From positions 33,065 through 97,064 of the forward strand of contig JADNYV010000141.1 in NCBI GenBank assembly GCA_015501055.1: 64,000 bases of DNA, read 5' to 3'. Of the stretch, positions 43,338 to 53,777 are shown one piece after another. Source of the stretch: Mucidula mucida (Eukaryota; Basidiomycota; Agaricomycetes; Agaricales; Physalacriaceae). Position 1 is the first letter of the stretch; the number at the start of each line of letters is the position of its first letter. Made by a program: the position numbers and the translations under genes. Under the pieces are notes generated by a model. The model had not been told where the DNA came from and searched no databases. It worked only from the letters and a program-made list of their open reading frames with translations.

Positions 43338-45190
43338 ATGGGTGACCGGAGCATCTTCATGCTAGCCTTTGGCTATGTCTTGAAAGTAAGTTTACTTACA
43401 GCTTTTTCTGTTGTTTCCGTCGTGTTCATGTAGCACTGAGGCGCTTTACATTTTGCGCCAGTTCTACTCAGACGTCAAGAGACCTACTCACGGCGCCAGC
43501 TACGTGGAACTCTGCACTCGGTGCTGTCATGCAATCTTGGTTTCACCCTACACTCCCTCCTTCTATGGCAACAGTTTAAGGGCATTCTACACGCCTTCCC
43601 GAAATGAAGTGCGTGCGATCGAAAAGGAACTCATCGCAGCGTCCGCCGAACTAGCTGCTCTCGGTGTCGAGATCAATCGCACAAAGTCCCTGCTACAGAC
43701 ATTAGAAGACTGCTATATTCGCCTTAACAGCCCCATCACCCGCACTCGCCAATTCATCAATCCCTCTCCCATCCGCCGTCTCCCTTCCGAAGTGATGTGC
43801 ATCATTTTCCTGCATTATTGCCACACGCCTGTGCCAGAGGACCCGATGCGCTACGAACTTCCTTTCACTCTCGCTGTGGTGTGCGCACAGTGGCGATCCG
43901 TTCTTCTGGATACTCCTTCCCTATGGACCGTCATCCATCTCGGGCCCATGCGATGTTCGCCTGTGATTGTTGATCGCCAACTAGCTCTCAGTGGATGCCT
44001 TCCGCTGAGTCTACACATCCAGGGCCCTCTTGATGGACGCCCTTCCGCCGGCGTCTACGAAGAAACGGACGACTACTTCAAGTCTGTCTTGAGCCAGATC
44101 TTCAAAGCTCTTCCGCGCTGGGAGGAGGTTTACCTTGAAATCCCAATCAATCAACTGGAAGCTTTCGAAGTATTACTTCGCGGCGCCATTCTACCTATTA
44201 CTCTGCAGGGCCAGAACGACGTCGACGACAGGACCCCGCTTACGCCCAAACTGCTTGAGGCCGTTACTCTGAAAGTGCCGGATGTTTCCAGTCTTGAGGC
44301 GCCTTGCCTGCCGACAATATTCGAGTCGGCACCCAACTTCAAATCCTTCTGCTTCTGCAATGAGGACGACGACACGTTCACTGGTCAGAACTTTTGGCCT
44401 TCTCGAGGCATACCTTGGAAACAGCTGGAAACCATCATTCTTGCGAACCCCGACTTGGACGTACTCGACCGGCTTCCCGCGGAACTCTTTACTGATGGTA
44501 AGGCAATCGGACTCGAACTACTTACAGCATCCGCCGGCCTATAGGAGGTTCATCACTCCTGTTGTGATCAGCAAGTTCACGTCCCTCAAACTCGCACCTA
44601 TCCACTGGAACGGCGAATTACCGTATTACATCGAGGCGCTATCCACCACCACTCTCGAGCATGTGGAGGTGGGTTGCTCCATGCACGAGAACGAGGTCTG
44701 GCGAGAGACTCCAGATGGCCAGAACAATATCGGCTACCCCAACATCTTGGATGCCCTTTTGGCCACAATTGTCAATTCGAAATGCGCTCTAAAGTCGTTC
44801 ACGTTTTATGTTTTTGGGGATGCTCCGGACAAATCGTTCGATGATTCATTCGCACGCGCCATCATCGCCTTGTTGCGTGTAACGCCCGCGTTGGAAAGCC
44901 TCGAGATTTGCGAAGGCATAGAGCGTGGACCATCGCTTTTCGGTGATCCCGAATTCTTTGCGCTTTGTGAGACGGGCGGACTGTTACCTCAGCTCGAGTC
45001 GCTGGAGTTGGTTTGGGCGGGGGATCGAAAGCCGCCTGTAGGCTTGATCCCTATGCTGCAGTCAAGAATGGGTGGGTCAGCGTTGAAGTCGGTAGTCCTT
45101 GGCGTTGGGAATGGTGATGACCTCCAGCCGCAGGTTTTAGATTGCTTGCGTCAATTGAGGGAGAGTGGGATTCGAGCGTCCGAGTGGTAG
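43338..45190 (+). pseudogene. FB8: F-box/LRR-like gene with one frameshift
   Basis: Exon 1 43338-43385 (MGDRSIFMLAFGYVLK), intron 43386-43440 ending CACTGAG as in FB3/FB6, then exon 2. The frame holds LCTRC, coiled coil, F-box SPIRRLPSEVMCIIFLHYC and the first LRR-like half, then ends at TAG 44542-44544. Family homology resumes in the next frame (FITPVVISKFTSLKLAP) and runs cleanly to 45190, with tail GIRASEW. The shift lies near 44500-44525 and no intron explains it: the only GT-AG pair nearby spans 30 bases and does not change frame. Everything else is well preserved, so a recent mutation or a sequencing error are both possible. Confidence 0.75.
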
Positions 45191-45884
45191 TCTTTAGCAT
45201 ACTCTAATAAAAATGGTACTGTACTCTGTTGCAAACACATTAAGTTTTGGAGAGGATGCTCAACACAATGAGTCGACACAATCCTCACATGAATATTTCC
45301 AAAAAGGCTGTCATCGCAGTATGCGATTCCCTCGCGAATGACCCTCTAGAGTCTAAATTGACTCTAATTGGTTGTGCACGCCCAGGATTGATTCGTAATC
45401 GGTGGCAGTAAGATCTTGTCCTCGACCGTCATCAGCTGTGTTAGCAAAGGGCTCAAGAAACACCGCTGAACTCTTGTCGACGATGTGAGCTCCCATGAGC
45501 TTCTAGTATCCACTGCTGAAGGTGCCCAAAGGCGCCGATTTACCGATTCTAATATGTCGAGCCCCTGCGGCGGCGCCAGTTTCCTCCATCGCTGCCGTCA
45601 ACGCTTTTCTCGAGCTGCTCGTCCAGGTGGTTGAAGAATGCCGCGCCGAGGGCATTGGTGAAGCCTTGTCGGAGTCCTCGAAGATAGCAGAGGAGGATCC
45701 TCCTACTCTTGCCAGTCAATCTGGGTAAGCATCTCCTTTGGGAGCCGACCCTGTCATGACCTTGTTTTTTTGTTAGCCTTGTATGTGGAAATAGCAAATG
45801 GTCGAATGTCCAAGTACGCATCAAAGCGAAAGACAAAGAATTCATTTGCATAGGATCCAAGGCCTGCTGTTGACGTTGTATTCA
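45191..45884. other. Intergenic
   Basis: No recognisable gene. A plus-strand frame at 45522-45728 has no motif. A 20-base resemblance to the nitrilase codons GIAYCD at about 45320 is too short to call. Confidence 0.35.
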
Positions 45885-47600
45885 AGAACAAAAACCTACA
45901 CTTGGATCATCATGGTCAAAGTGCGAGTGGCACTACCACAAGTATAAGTATCACCCACATCTCACGCCGTCGTCGTCCTCACGCACCTCCGGGAAAATGC
46001 TTTCCGAAGTCCCAAGCGATGCTCTCCTCCTCTTGCGACCCTCCGATCCAGACCATCCATTTTGCAAAAAAGCGCGCATCATACAAAAGTACCTCCCCAA
46101 ACTCGAGAGGCCCACCATGCCTGATCACGAACATTCCTTCTGCCATGCGTACAATACCGACGTAGCGGTCGCCCTAGCGTGTATCGCCGTCATCCGCTGG
46201 GAAATGGGCGACACCGTATTGGGGGACTCTAAACTCCCCCGCGCTATCCACTCTCGCATGGGATCTATCGGTGTTCCCCTACTAGAATGGTGTCTGTGGG
46301 TCCTCAGGGACATATTCTTCGCGGTCCCCGACTGCCTCGAACACAATACTAGGCGCATCAATGCGGCCACCGACGCGCTCGTGGTTCTTAGTTCATTTAT
46401 TAGCGACCCAAGAGGTCTACAGCTCGTCCTGCGCCGCTATGAGATTGTGGACATTGTCGTGCACGCCTGGGCATCGGCGGCTGGGCTCGCCTTTTGTCGC
46501 GACGCTGTCCTTCCTAGTATGCTCCTCCTCGACAAGCTGCACGGCACACCCCAGTTACACGATCTGGTTGTGGAGAGTCTGGCGCGGTACATGACTGCTG
46601 TGCCTCTACAGATCCTCCGCCATGTCGCTGCGTTCTCGCATCGGGACCTCGAGCCCCTGCCGGATCCCAGCTTGAGGAGGCTGCCTGTGGAGATCCACAT
46701 CCAGCTCATGGTACAGCTTTGTGACATCCTGCCCACCGACTGTGCTACCCTTTTCATCGCCCACAAAGCCCCCAAGTGGGTGAGCCGGGCGCTTGCGCGG
46801 GTGCTCACGATCCCGTTCGAGGACTGGGAGGGCCCTGTGGAGGTGTTGATGAATCCCTTCAAGGTTCTCTTGACGTTTCATTCGAACCTGTTCGAACTTG
46901 ATCCGTCGCTTATTTCGATGAAGGCTGCGCTCCGTCATAAACTCGTGCAGTCTCTAGTGCGGTGTCTTTCAGAGGTATCGAGGCAGAAGCGGCTCGGCCT
47001 GGGTCGTATGATCAGCCTCAGCTGTGCACCGGTCCTTGAGGCCGTCATTCTACAAGTGTGTGTTGGTGTAAGGACGAGTGGCACTATTCTTCGCCTAGCG
47101 TGCCGCGCACTGGATAGCCTGGATTTGGTAGAGGAAGAGAAAGAGCGGTTCTTGGCCAATGATGAAGAATCTATGAATTTTTGGGCGGCGTGGGATGTGC
47201 TGAAGAACAATATTTCAAGGGTCAGGAAGGGATGGGTTGTCGATCCAAACGTGCGTAGTGGTGGGCGTTGCATGAATCCGCAGGTAGGTCTTCCTGAGTC
47301 AATCTTGTCATCCTCAATTGACGCTCATCTTGTAGTGTGCTGCGCCTTATGCACGTCGTCTCAAGCTGTGCACGGATTGTCAGTTCTTGGTTGTGTGTTC
47401 TCGCGCATGTCAAAAGTACATGTGGACCGTGCTTGATCATCGGTCGCGCTGTTTCAATTTTGCGGGCTGCTATGTGGCTGTGACGCAAAATGACGAACGC
47501 CACGACGATGAGAACTGTCGTTGTCAGCAGTTTACTTTGATCTGAATGATATCTCATATTATTGGACACGCCTTTCTCTATAAATGATTATGACAGTATT
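45885..47600. repeat. Direct duplication, copy 1
   Basis: Sequence from CAAGAACAAAAACCTAC through the MYND gene matches 53778-55480 in the same orientation. It includes about 110 bases of promoter and the whole gene. Confidence 0.8.
45997..47545 (+). CDS. MYND-type zinc finger protein
   Basis: Exon 1 45997-47283 (429 codons) and exon 2 47336-47545, intron 47284-47335 (GTAGGT...TTGTAG, phase 0); 498 residues. The long helical N-terminal part (for example PLLEWCLWVLRDIFF, HDLVVESLARYM, LQILRHVAAF) is armadillo-like. The C-terminus forms a MYND finger: CMNPQC, LCTDC, VCSRAC, DHRSRC, i.e. C-x4-C-x11-C-x2-C-x5-C-x3-C-x8-H-x3-C, built across the splice junction. MYND fingers bind proline-rich partners. 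This helical-plus-MYND layout is common in mushroom genomes with unknown roles. A decayed second copy lies at 53.9-55.4 kb. Confidence 0.82.
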
Positions 47601-48184
47601 CACATAGTAAAATTGGTACCTTGCGTAAAACATTTCTCGCATTCATTCTGTCTTGTCCATACTGGTGCGTCCCTCCCTTTCTCTCTTGAAATAACGGTGC
47701 AATAGAACACAAGGATGATTGCAAATATGAGATGTACAATCGTGCCACGGACATGTCCGCGTGCCGACGTTCGGTGCCATTCTGCCGATTCGAACTTCGA
47801 AGTGACCCTCTGAAGGTGCCCCCCATAGGCTCATATCCAGCATCAGCACAGAATGAGGTATTTCGCCAGTAGAATTACCGTCCGTAAATGGACAGTAACA
47901 TTATGTCGATACATAGCTGTATGTCCCAGCGGTCGCATGGGCATATGTAAGGTCAGTGATCGTACCAGAGGTCCAGAAAGGAAACTCTGGCTTGTGATCT
48001 ATCCTTCTCAGAACAAACGCTCATCGTCGTTGAATCATATTCTGCGCCATTAGGGACAGCACAATCAATTGATAACCAGTGTATGTTAGCGTTTCAACTT
48101 GTTCAATAGCATCTGTCTACCTGTGAGAGCCCATGTTTGGTTTTTGCTGACAATCTGATCTGATCTGTTATTGCAGTTGACTTC
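47601..48184. other. Intergenic
   Basis: No recognisable gene. A minus-strand frame at 47578-47826 has no motif. Confidence 0.4.
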
Positions 48185-48519
48185 ATGGAATTGAAATGCT
48201 TGTTGTGTGGGCCCCAGTTACAATGTAGCGTCCACTTGGACAATGAAGCCTTCACCCCCTTTCACCACCTTGTGGTCTCCAACTTTTTGCCAGCAGATCC
48301 AGAACTTTTGCATAGTATCCGAACAACCATCCTGCCTGACGTCAAATGGGACATTGCAACAATCAACACCACCATTGATACTGCACAAGCTGCGCTCCGG
48401 TCCTTAGAGCAGCAGCGAGACACACTTAACAACGTCCGGCAGAGATACCAAAATATCATTTCCATCCAGCGTTGTATACCGCAAGAGATCTGGTCCGAGA
48501 TCTTCTTGTATGCCTACTC
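48185..48519 (+). pseudogene. F-box gene of another subfamily, cut by an LTR
   Basis: Starts MELKCLLCG (Cys pair), then a coiled coil (IDTAQAALRSLEQQRDTL) and the beginning of an F-box (CIPQEIWSEIFLYAYS). The frame is interrupted at 48519/48520 by the solo LTR 48520-49050. If the LTR and one 5-base target duplicate are removed, the frame continues on the far side (about 49056-49140) with a WPFHTIWILSVCHT-like segment. That is where such proteins have their second F-box helix; it then meets a stop. So the gene was hit by the element and has also decayed. It lacks the features of the FB1-FB8 family. Confidence 0.6.
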
Positions 48520-49050
48520 TGTTATGAATCGCCATATTTTCACATTTTCACATCTTATCATATCTTATTGGGGGCCTTGTCTTATCAACCAAAGGACTGT
48601 TTCATCATCTGTTTCATCACCAATCATACTCCTTTTCATTACCGAAGCCGTACTCATGTCGGACACATGCCCAACACATGGATGACATCATACATGCCAA
48701 TACCTCATGGACTTCCTATTGTATACACACCACCAACACTTGTAGCACACATGGTTGTTTCAGTATTATTACTTACATGCAGTTACCACTCATATTTAAT
48801 GGTTTTATGGACTAGTAGCATACAACACTGGGTCAAGGGCGTGGTGTTAACCCTAGCGGGAACACATATGGACAAGGAGTTCTAAACACAGACTTACTAG
48901 TATATAAGCAGTAGCGTAGCACCATTGTACTTTAGTTCCGATCTCGTTTATACACCTGGCCTAGCCTAGTCTTACGAACGCAAACACTTTCTCCTTTAGT
49001 TCTTGCTGTGGTACCTGGTTTAGTCACGTGGCTATAGTCAGTCGCTAACA
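48520..49050 (+). mobile_element. Solo LTR of a gypsy-type retrotransposon
   Basis: 531 bp starting TGTTATGAA and ending GTCGCTAACA, i.e. bounded by TGTTA...TAACA. Flanks are TACTC and AACTC, a near-perfect 5-bp target duplication. A TATATAAG promoter box lies at about 48899. The same LTR, inverted, occurs at 63436-63961. No internal region is attached, so this is a recombined solo LTR. Confidence 0.8.
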
Positions 49051-49234
49051 AACTCCTTAGACTACGACATGAACTTCTTTTATTGGCCTTTCCATACCAT
49101 TTGGATACTCAGCGTGTGCCACACGTAGCACAAGCTTGCTTTTTCTCTCCATTGGTGCTGGTCGTCTATTGAGCTTCAATATTTAGCCCAGCCGACATGC
49201 AGAGGGCATGTGGATCTCCTGGGATTTGTGCTCG

Positions 49235-49420
49235 AGCGCTCACACCAGCATAGAGAGCACCACAAGTACTTACTCAAGTTGACTCGGCACTTGCCGGGCG
49301 AGTACTTGTGACCCTAAACTAGTGTTAATCACTTGTCATGTGACTCAAGTCTTAGTGACTCGAGTTCGAACGAGTCGAGTCACACAAGTTCAGCGAGTAC
49401 TCGCCGAATCTTACGATACA
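49235..49420. repeat. Terminal/subterminal repeats of the hAT element
   Basis: Dense short palindromic motifs: AAGTACTTACTCAAG, CGAGTACTTG, GACTCGAGTTCGAACGAGTC, GAGTACTCGCC. Clusters like this are typical of hAT ends, where transposase binds. The exact terminus and target duplication were not identified. Confidence 0.45.
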
Positions 49421-49536
49421 TAGTAAAAAATCATAAAACAATTGATATTTCTAAGTATAAGGCATATGAGAAGGCATAATGTAGGTAGACATGTCAGCGG
49501 ATTGCATAGAAGAACATAAGTAGACGAAGAAGTACT

Positions 49537-51990
49537 CTAATCATTGTTGTTGGCATTCTTACCACGGCGATGCTTCGCGTTGAAGTGCTTTGTCAGAAAT
49601 GTCTCGTCAACCAGCCCGTCTTCCCTCCACCAACTCTGTAGAAGTACTTGTGCCTGTGTCGATGCATTGGAAAGGTTGAAACAATGCTTCGTGACAACAA
49701 GTCCCGCATGCGAGAACAGACGTTTGATGTCGATCGAGGTGGCTGCAATAACCCCAAATGAGTAGGAGTGCACAGCAAACAAAAATCACAACTTGCCGAG
49801 CACGCTAAGATAATCAAGAGCCATCTGCGCCAGAGCCCCACCTGCAGTGACGGTAATCTTGCCCTTGCTATCCGGAACATTGAGCTGCGACGCCCAATAC
49901 GACAGTAGGTTGGTGCACGTGGTCACAATGGGTGTGGTCAAATACTCCTCCAGTGCATCGCCTTCGGTTCCCAAATTGGCCATTGCACCGACATTAGCAA
50001 AAGGATTAGACACCTAAGCGAAGCATCAGAGAGCCGCCGGGAAAAAAAATAAGGAACACATACTGCGGGCGTAGCAACACTGGGACCTGCTGGTGCCGTC
50101 TCTGCTGGCCGATAGCGGGTGTACTCCTCGCGAACGTGGTCAAGGGCATTGTCGATCCATTCCCGCTCCCAGCTTTGAGACTCAAAGTAGCGCGTCTTGA
50201 GTCCCGGATGCAAAACTGAGAGCAGAGCCATTAGCGAAGAACGGCAGCAGAGTAAATCAACACTTACCCATGGAAATACGAACGATCCGGTTGTTATCCG
50301 TCTTTGCGTAGTACTTGAGGATAAGAGCACGGCCACAAGCCGCCGCCACACAAACGACAGCATGGTTGGTTTTGTTGGTAATAACGTGATCGAGCTCGTT
50401 GACGAGCTTGTTGAAGATGGGGATAACCTGATAAATAAGGGGAACCTTGGACTTGGAGAGTTGCTTCGATGCAAGGACAGACAACTGTATTTACTATAAG
50501 TACACAAAAAAAATGAATAACGGACAACTATACTTTGAGAACCTTCTCCAACTGCTCAATAATCTGCCATTCTGCTGGTGTCAGTTTGAACTTCGACATT
50601 TTCCTCTTCAGCACCTTGTTGAACTGGGCCAGAACAACAAGACGGTCGAGTGCAGGCCTCAGGTACAAGGCCCGTTCCAAGACGGGGTGAACCAAATTCC
50701 ATCTCGTCGCAACCGCGCGAACCATCTTTATCGGCTTGATGTTGGCAAGGGTGCATTGGGCGGCCAGTTCCTCCTGCATAAGCTGCGTGTTGAAAATGCA
50801 ACGTCCAGTCTTGATGATCTTCGGAAAATCAGAACAGTTTCAATAATGTCGAGGACAACATACCTTGGTAACGGCGAACTTGCCCAGCTTCTTGTCAGCG
50901 TCAGTCAACTGCTGCACCTCCTCCAAGGCCGCTGCAATATCCTCTGCAGCTGCCTCTTCCTCCTCCTCGGTCTGCACATCAACCATTAGAAGCACGTTCT
51001 GCTCCTCCTTGTTGGGCTTGTCGTTGTCGTTGTCCATGTAAATGTTGCCGACTTGGTCAAAGTTAGTGTTCTCATTGTAATCAGCGAAGCCCTTATTTGC
51101 AAGCTTCTTGCCAAGGAATTGCGACATAGTAGCCTATAAGCAGGTCAGTTTTGGCTCTCCATCTAAATGAAACACATACCCGGGTCGACAAGTCGGTCTG
51201 GTGCCCCGCACAACCAACATATGTATCCTCGCCGGAATGAGTGTCCACCGGGAGACGAGGAATGGACTCGGCCACCATCTTCGGGTTGACACTGGCGTTA
51301 TCCTCAACGAACGCAAGGGTGTCCTTCTCATACTTGAACTCTTGTATACAGTCGACCGTTTTCTCGGCGAGGTACTTGGCCGTATGCGCTTTGTGTAGTC
51401 TGATGATAATTCAGTACGAAGAACATGATCTGAACAAACGACTTACGGAATCAGAGCCAACGGTAAGACTTGCATTTGCCCCTGGTCGAAAAAGGCCACA
51501 CCAACGCCTTGAACAGACCGCTTGCCGCCTGATGCCCAGGTGTCAAAAACAGTGTGCTTTTTGCCGCGAGCATTCTAAGACAAAGCCATCAACAATATAA
51601 ACCTTAACACAAATATTATTGCCTACCAGAAGTCGAGCAATTACATTGATCTTCGACAATTCATGAACCTCCCTGATATCGCGGGAGAGAGTCTTGTTGG
51701 AAGGAATGAGGGCATCCGGGCAAAACATGTGGATGATCTTGGCGAGAGGGTTGTTGGTGTAGAGAGTGAATGGACGATGGTTGACGGCGATATGTTTTGC
51801 AATAAGCATGTGCAATTTCCCCGGGGTGTATATGGAGCCTTGGGCGAATGGCGCAAGGGAGGTCTGCGTGTTGTTGACCTCCTTCTAATTGCACAGAGTC
51901 TCGTGGCGACGGAGGTTAGTAGTCGTGCTCGTCAAAAAGCCAAATCCCCGCGTGATGTGTTGACCAGTCCTAAAAAATCCATTAAAAGGT
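49537..51990 (-). mobile_element. hAT-family transposase gene, degraded
   Basis: Minus-strand transposase in several exons. N-terminal side: a BED-finger-like piece (TRGFGFLTSTTTNLRRHETLC) followed by an in-frame TAG, then FAQGSIYTPGKLHMLIAKHI and FCPDALIPSNKTLSRDI. Middle: acidic stretch at about 50840-51000, and AVATRWNLVHPVLERAL (the conserved TRW). FKLTPAEWQIIEQLEKVL and IPIFNKLVNELDHVI follow. C-terminal dimerisation region: ALDYLSVL, then after a GC-AG intron (49743-49796) ATSIDIKRLFSHAGLVVTK and LLQSWWREDGLVDE. The first exon is not found; the region upstream is occupied by another element. At least one stop interrupts it, so it is probably not active. Confidence 0.75.
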
Positions 51991-52018
51991 GAATTTCAAG
52001 CAATATGGAAAAACATAC

Positions 52019-52893
52019 ACTGGGCAAAGGCCTCGGAGTTTTTGGCAAAAACCCCGGTCAAAGAACCACAAGAGTTTTAACAATTTCAAGAGTTTTTGAT
52101 GCCTTGTGTTGATCTTGCATTGACTGCAGTACTCCTTGCGTTGACGGTGTCGACCCTGCATTGACTGCGGTACTCCTTGCGTTGACAGCGTTGACCTCGC
52201 ATTGCCTGCGATACTCCTTGCGTTGACGGCGTTGATCTCGCATTGCCTGCAATACTCCTTGCCTGGGCCTTGTGTTGAGTATAGTGACCTTGCACTGCTG
52301 ACAGTACTTCTTGTATTATCGCGCTTTTGGTTTTGACGTTTTCACCTTACTTTTCACTCTATTTTTTACTTCTATTTTCATCAAAAACTCTTGAAACACT
52401 TTTTAAGAAGTTTCACCTTACGATGGCGAAAATTCTCTAAAGATCTCTTAGTTTCGCATTTTACAATTCTTTACACAATTTTCATCTTTTTTTTCAGTCA
52501 AAATCCTCTGAACCTCTTTTCTAATATTCTCATCAAAAATTCCCTTATAAATATTTATTAATACTCTCTAAATATATCCTACAATCTCTCCTGACTATCT
52601 TCTCAAAGTTTTAACTATATTCTTTCTGATTTCTTTATGACTTTTTCGCTAAAAACCATATTAAACTCGTTAAAATACAAGTTCTGATAATTTTAACCTA
52701 ATTTTAACCTTAAAACTCCTCTAAAATTTCCTAATTTGACTTTCGGTGTTCTCACTAATATTCTTAAGACAAATTTCACTCAAATTTTTGGTTGAAATAC
52801 TTCAAAGAATGTTAAAATAGTTTTAAAATCATTAAAACTCTTGAGGTTCTTTAACCGGGGTTTTTGCCGAAAACTCCAAGGCCTTCGCCCAGT
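52019..52893. mobile_element. 875-bp non-autonomous element with about 60-bp terminal inverted repeats
   Basis: Left end ACTGGGCAAAGGCC...GGCAAAAACCCCGGTCAAAG and right end, read in reverse, ACTGGGCGAAGGCC...GGCAAAAACCCCGGTTAAAG. About 60 bases pair with roughly six mismatches. The interior is non-coding: a GC-richer minisatellite at the left, then AT-rich DNA. No clear target duplication was seen (flanks CATAC and ATCAC). Superfamily unknown. Confidence 0.7.
52108..52262. repeat. 41-bp tandem repeat (about 3.8 units)
   Basis: Units beginning GTTGACGGYGTYGAYC and ending ACTCCTTGC at 52140-52180, 52181-52221 and 52222-52262, with a partial first unit at 52108-52139. It lies inside the inverted-repeat-bounded element. 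Confidence 0.85.
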
Positions 52894-53777
52894 ATCACTG
52901 AAATGTGTTGCATCCATTTATCTAGGCTGAGGCTTGTATTTCCAATACTTTCTCAAAGTGTTCCTCAACCATTAGATACAGCCCACTAGTCTAGCCATTC
53001 TTGTTCTTCAACAAAGCAAATTGACAATGACTCAACCCTGCTAAGTAGGGAGAGGAAGAGTCTGAGCACAACTTGGACCACACTACGATCTCAATTGAGA
53101 TGGGAACAATCATCCAATATATTGCAGCGTCCATATGGCGTCAATTCAACAGCCTATGTTATAGATGGAAAATGTTAATTTATATCTCTGGAGTCACTCT
53201 GGCATCCAAATCTTTAGCTCTTTCTCACAGCCCCACAGGCTCTGAATCAGTCGCAACCTTAAGACAACCATTCAAATGAAGACATTGAGGAGATGCAGCC
53301 TGCAGCAAGATTCTAGAGCTTGGGAAACAGGTGAACGTCCGCCAGCCTGAGCTACTGTAAGTTGTGTTTTTGAACTGCTTCTTGACTTTTTTTGCTTAAA
53401 TTATGGTCCAATGGCAAGACACGGCATCACTGATTTTGTAAACTTTGAAGTGAATAGGTTCCAGACTCTACACAGAGAAGATCGTGAGTATCCCATCTTC
53501 TTTGTAGAGTCGGGTTAACGAGACTATTTGCGGAGTACTTACAAGCACACAAACTGTGTCTCTTTTCCTCTCATCAAATTGCTTCTTCTACAGATGGTAC
53601 ATCTTAACCCTTGGGAGGATGTAGCTTGTCGCCGTAAACAATGATACCTCTTGGCACGGTTTCACTGTTTGTGTGGCGACCAATGTACATATCGCTACCC
53701 ATGGACATTGGAGATCGGACATTGCCTTATGTCCGTCATTTGGCGGATGCACCTTCCCAAGGCAGGTTTAGACCAAT
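52894..53777. other. Intergenic / possible old element remains
   Basis: No recognisable gene. Short frames at 53073-53279 have no motif. The 5' part may hold the missing upstream end of the hAT element, but no matching terminal repeat was found. Confidence 0.3.

Noticed and set aside
45300..45350. Possible nitrilase fragment (GIAYCD-like codons)
   Set aside because: Similarity covers only about 20 bases and nothing around it aligns with the nitrilase gene.
52108..52262. CRISPR-like array
   Set aside because: Units are contiguous 41-bp tandem repeats without variable spacers, inside a fungal mobile element.
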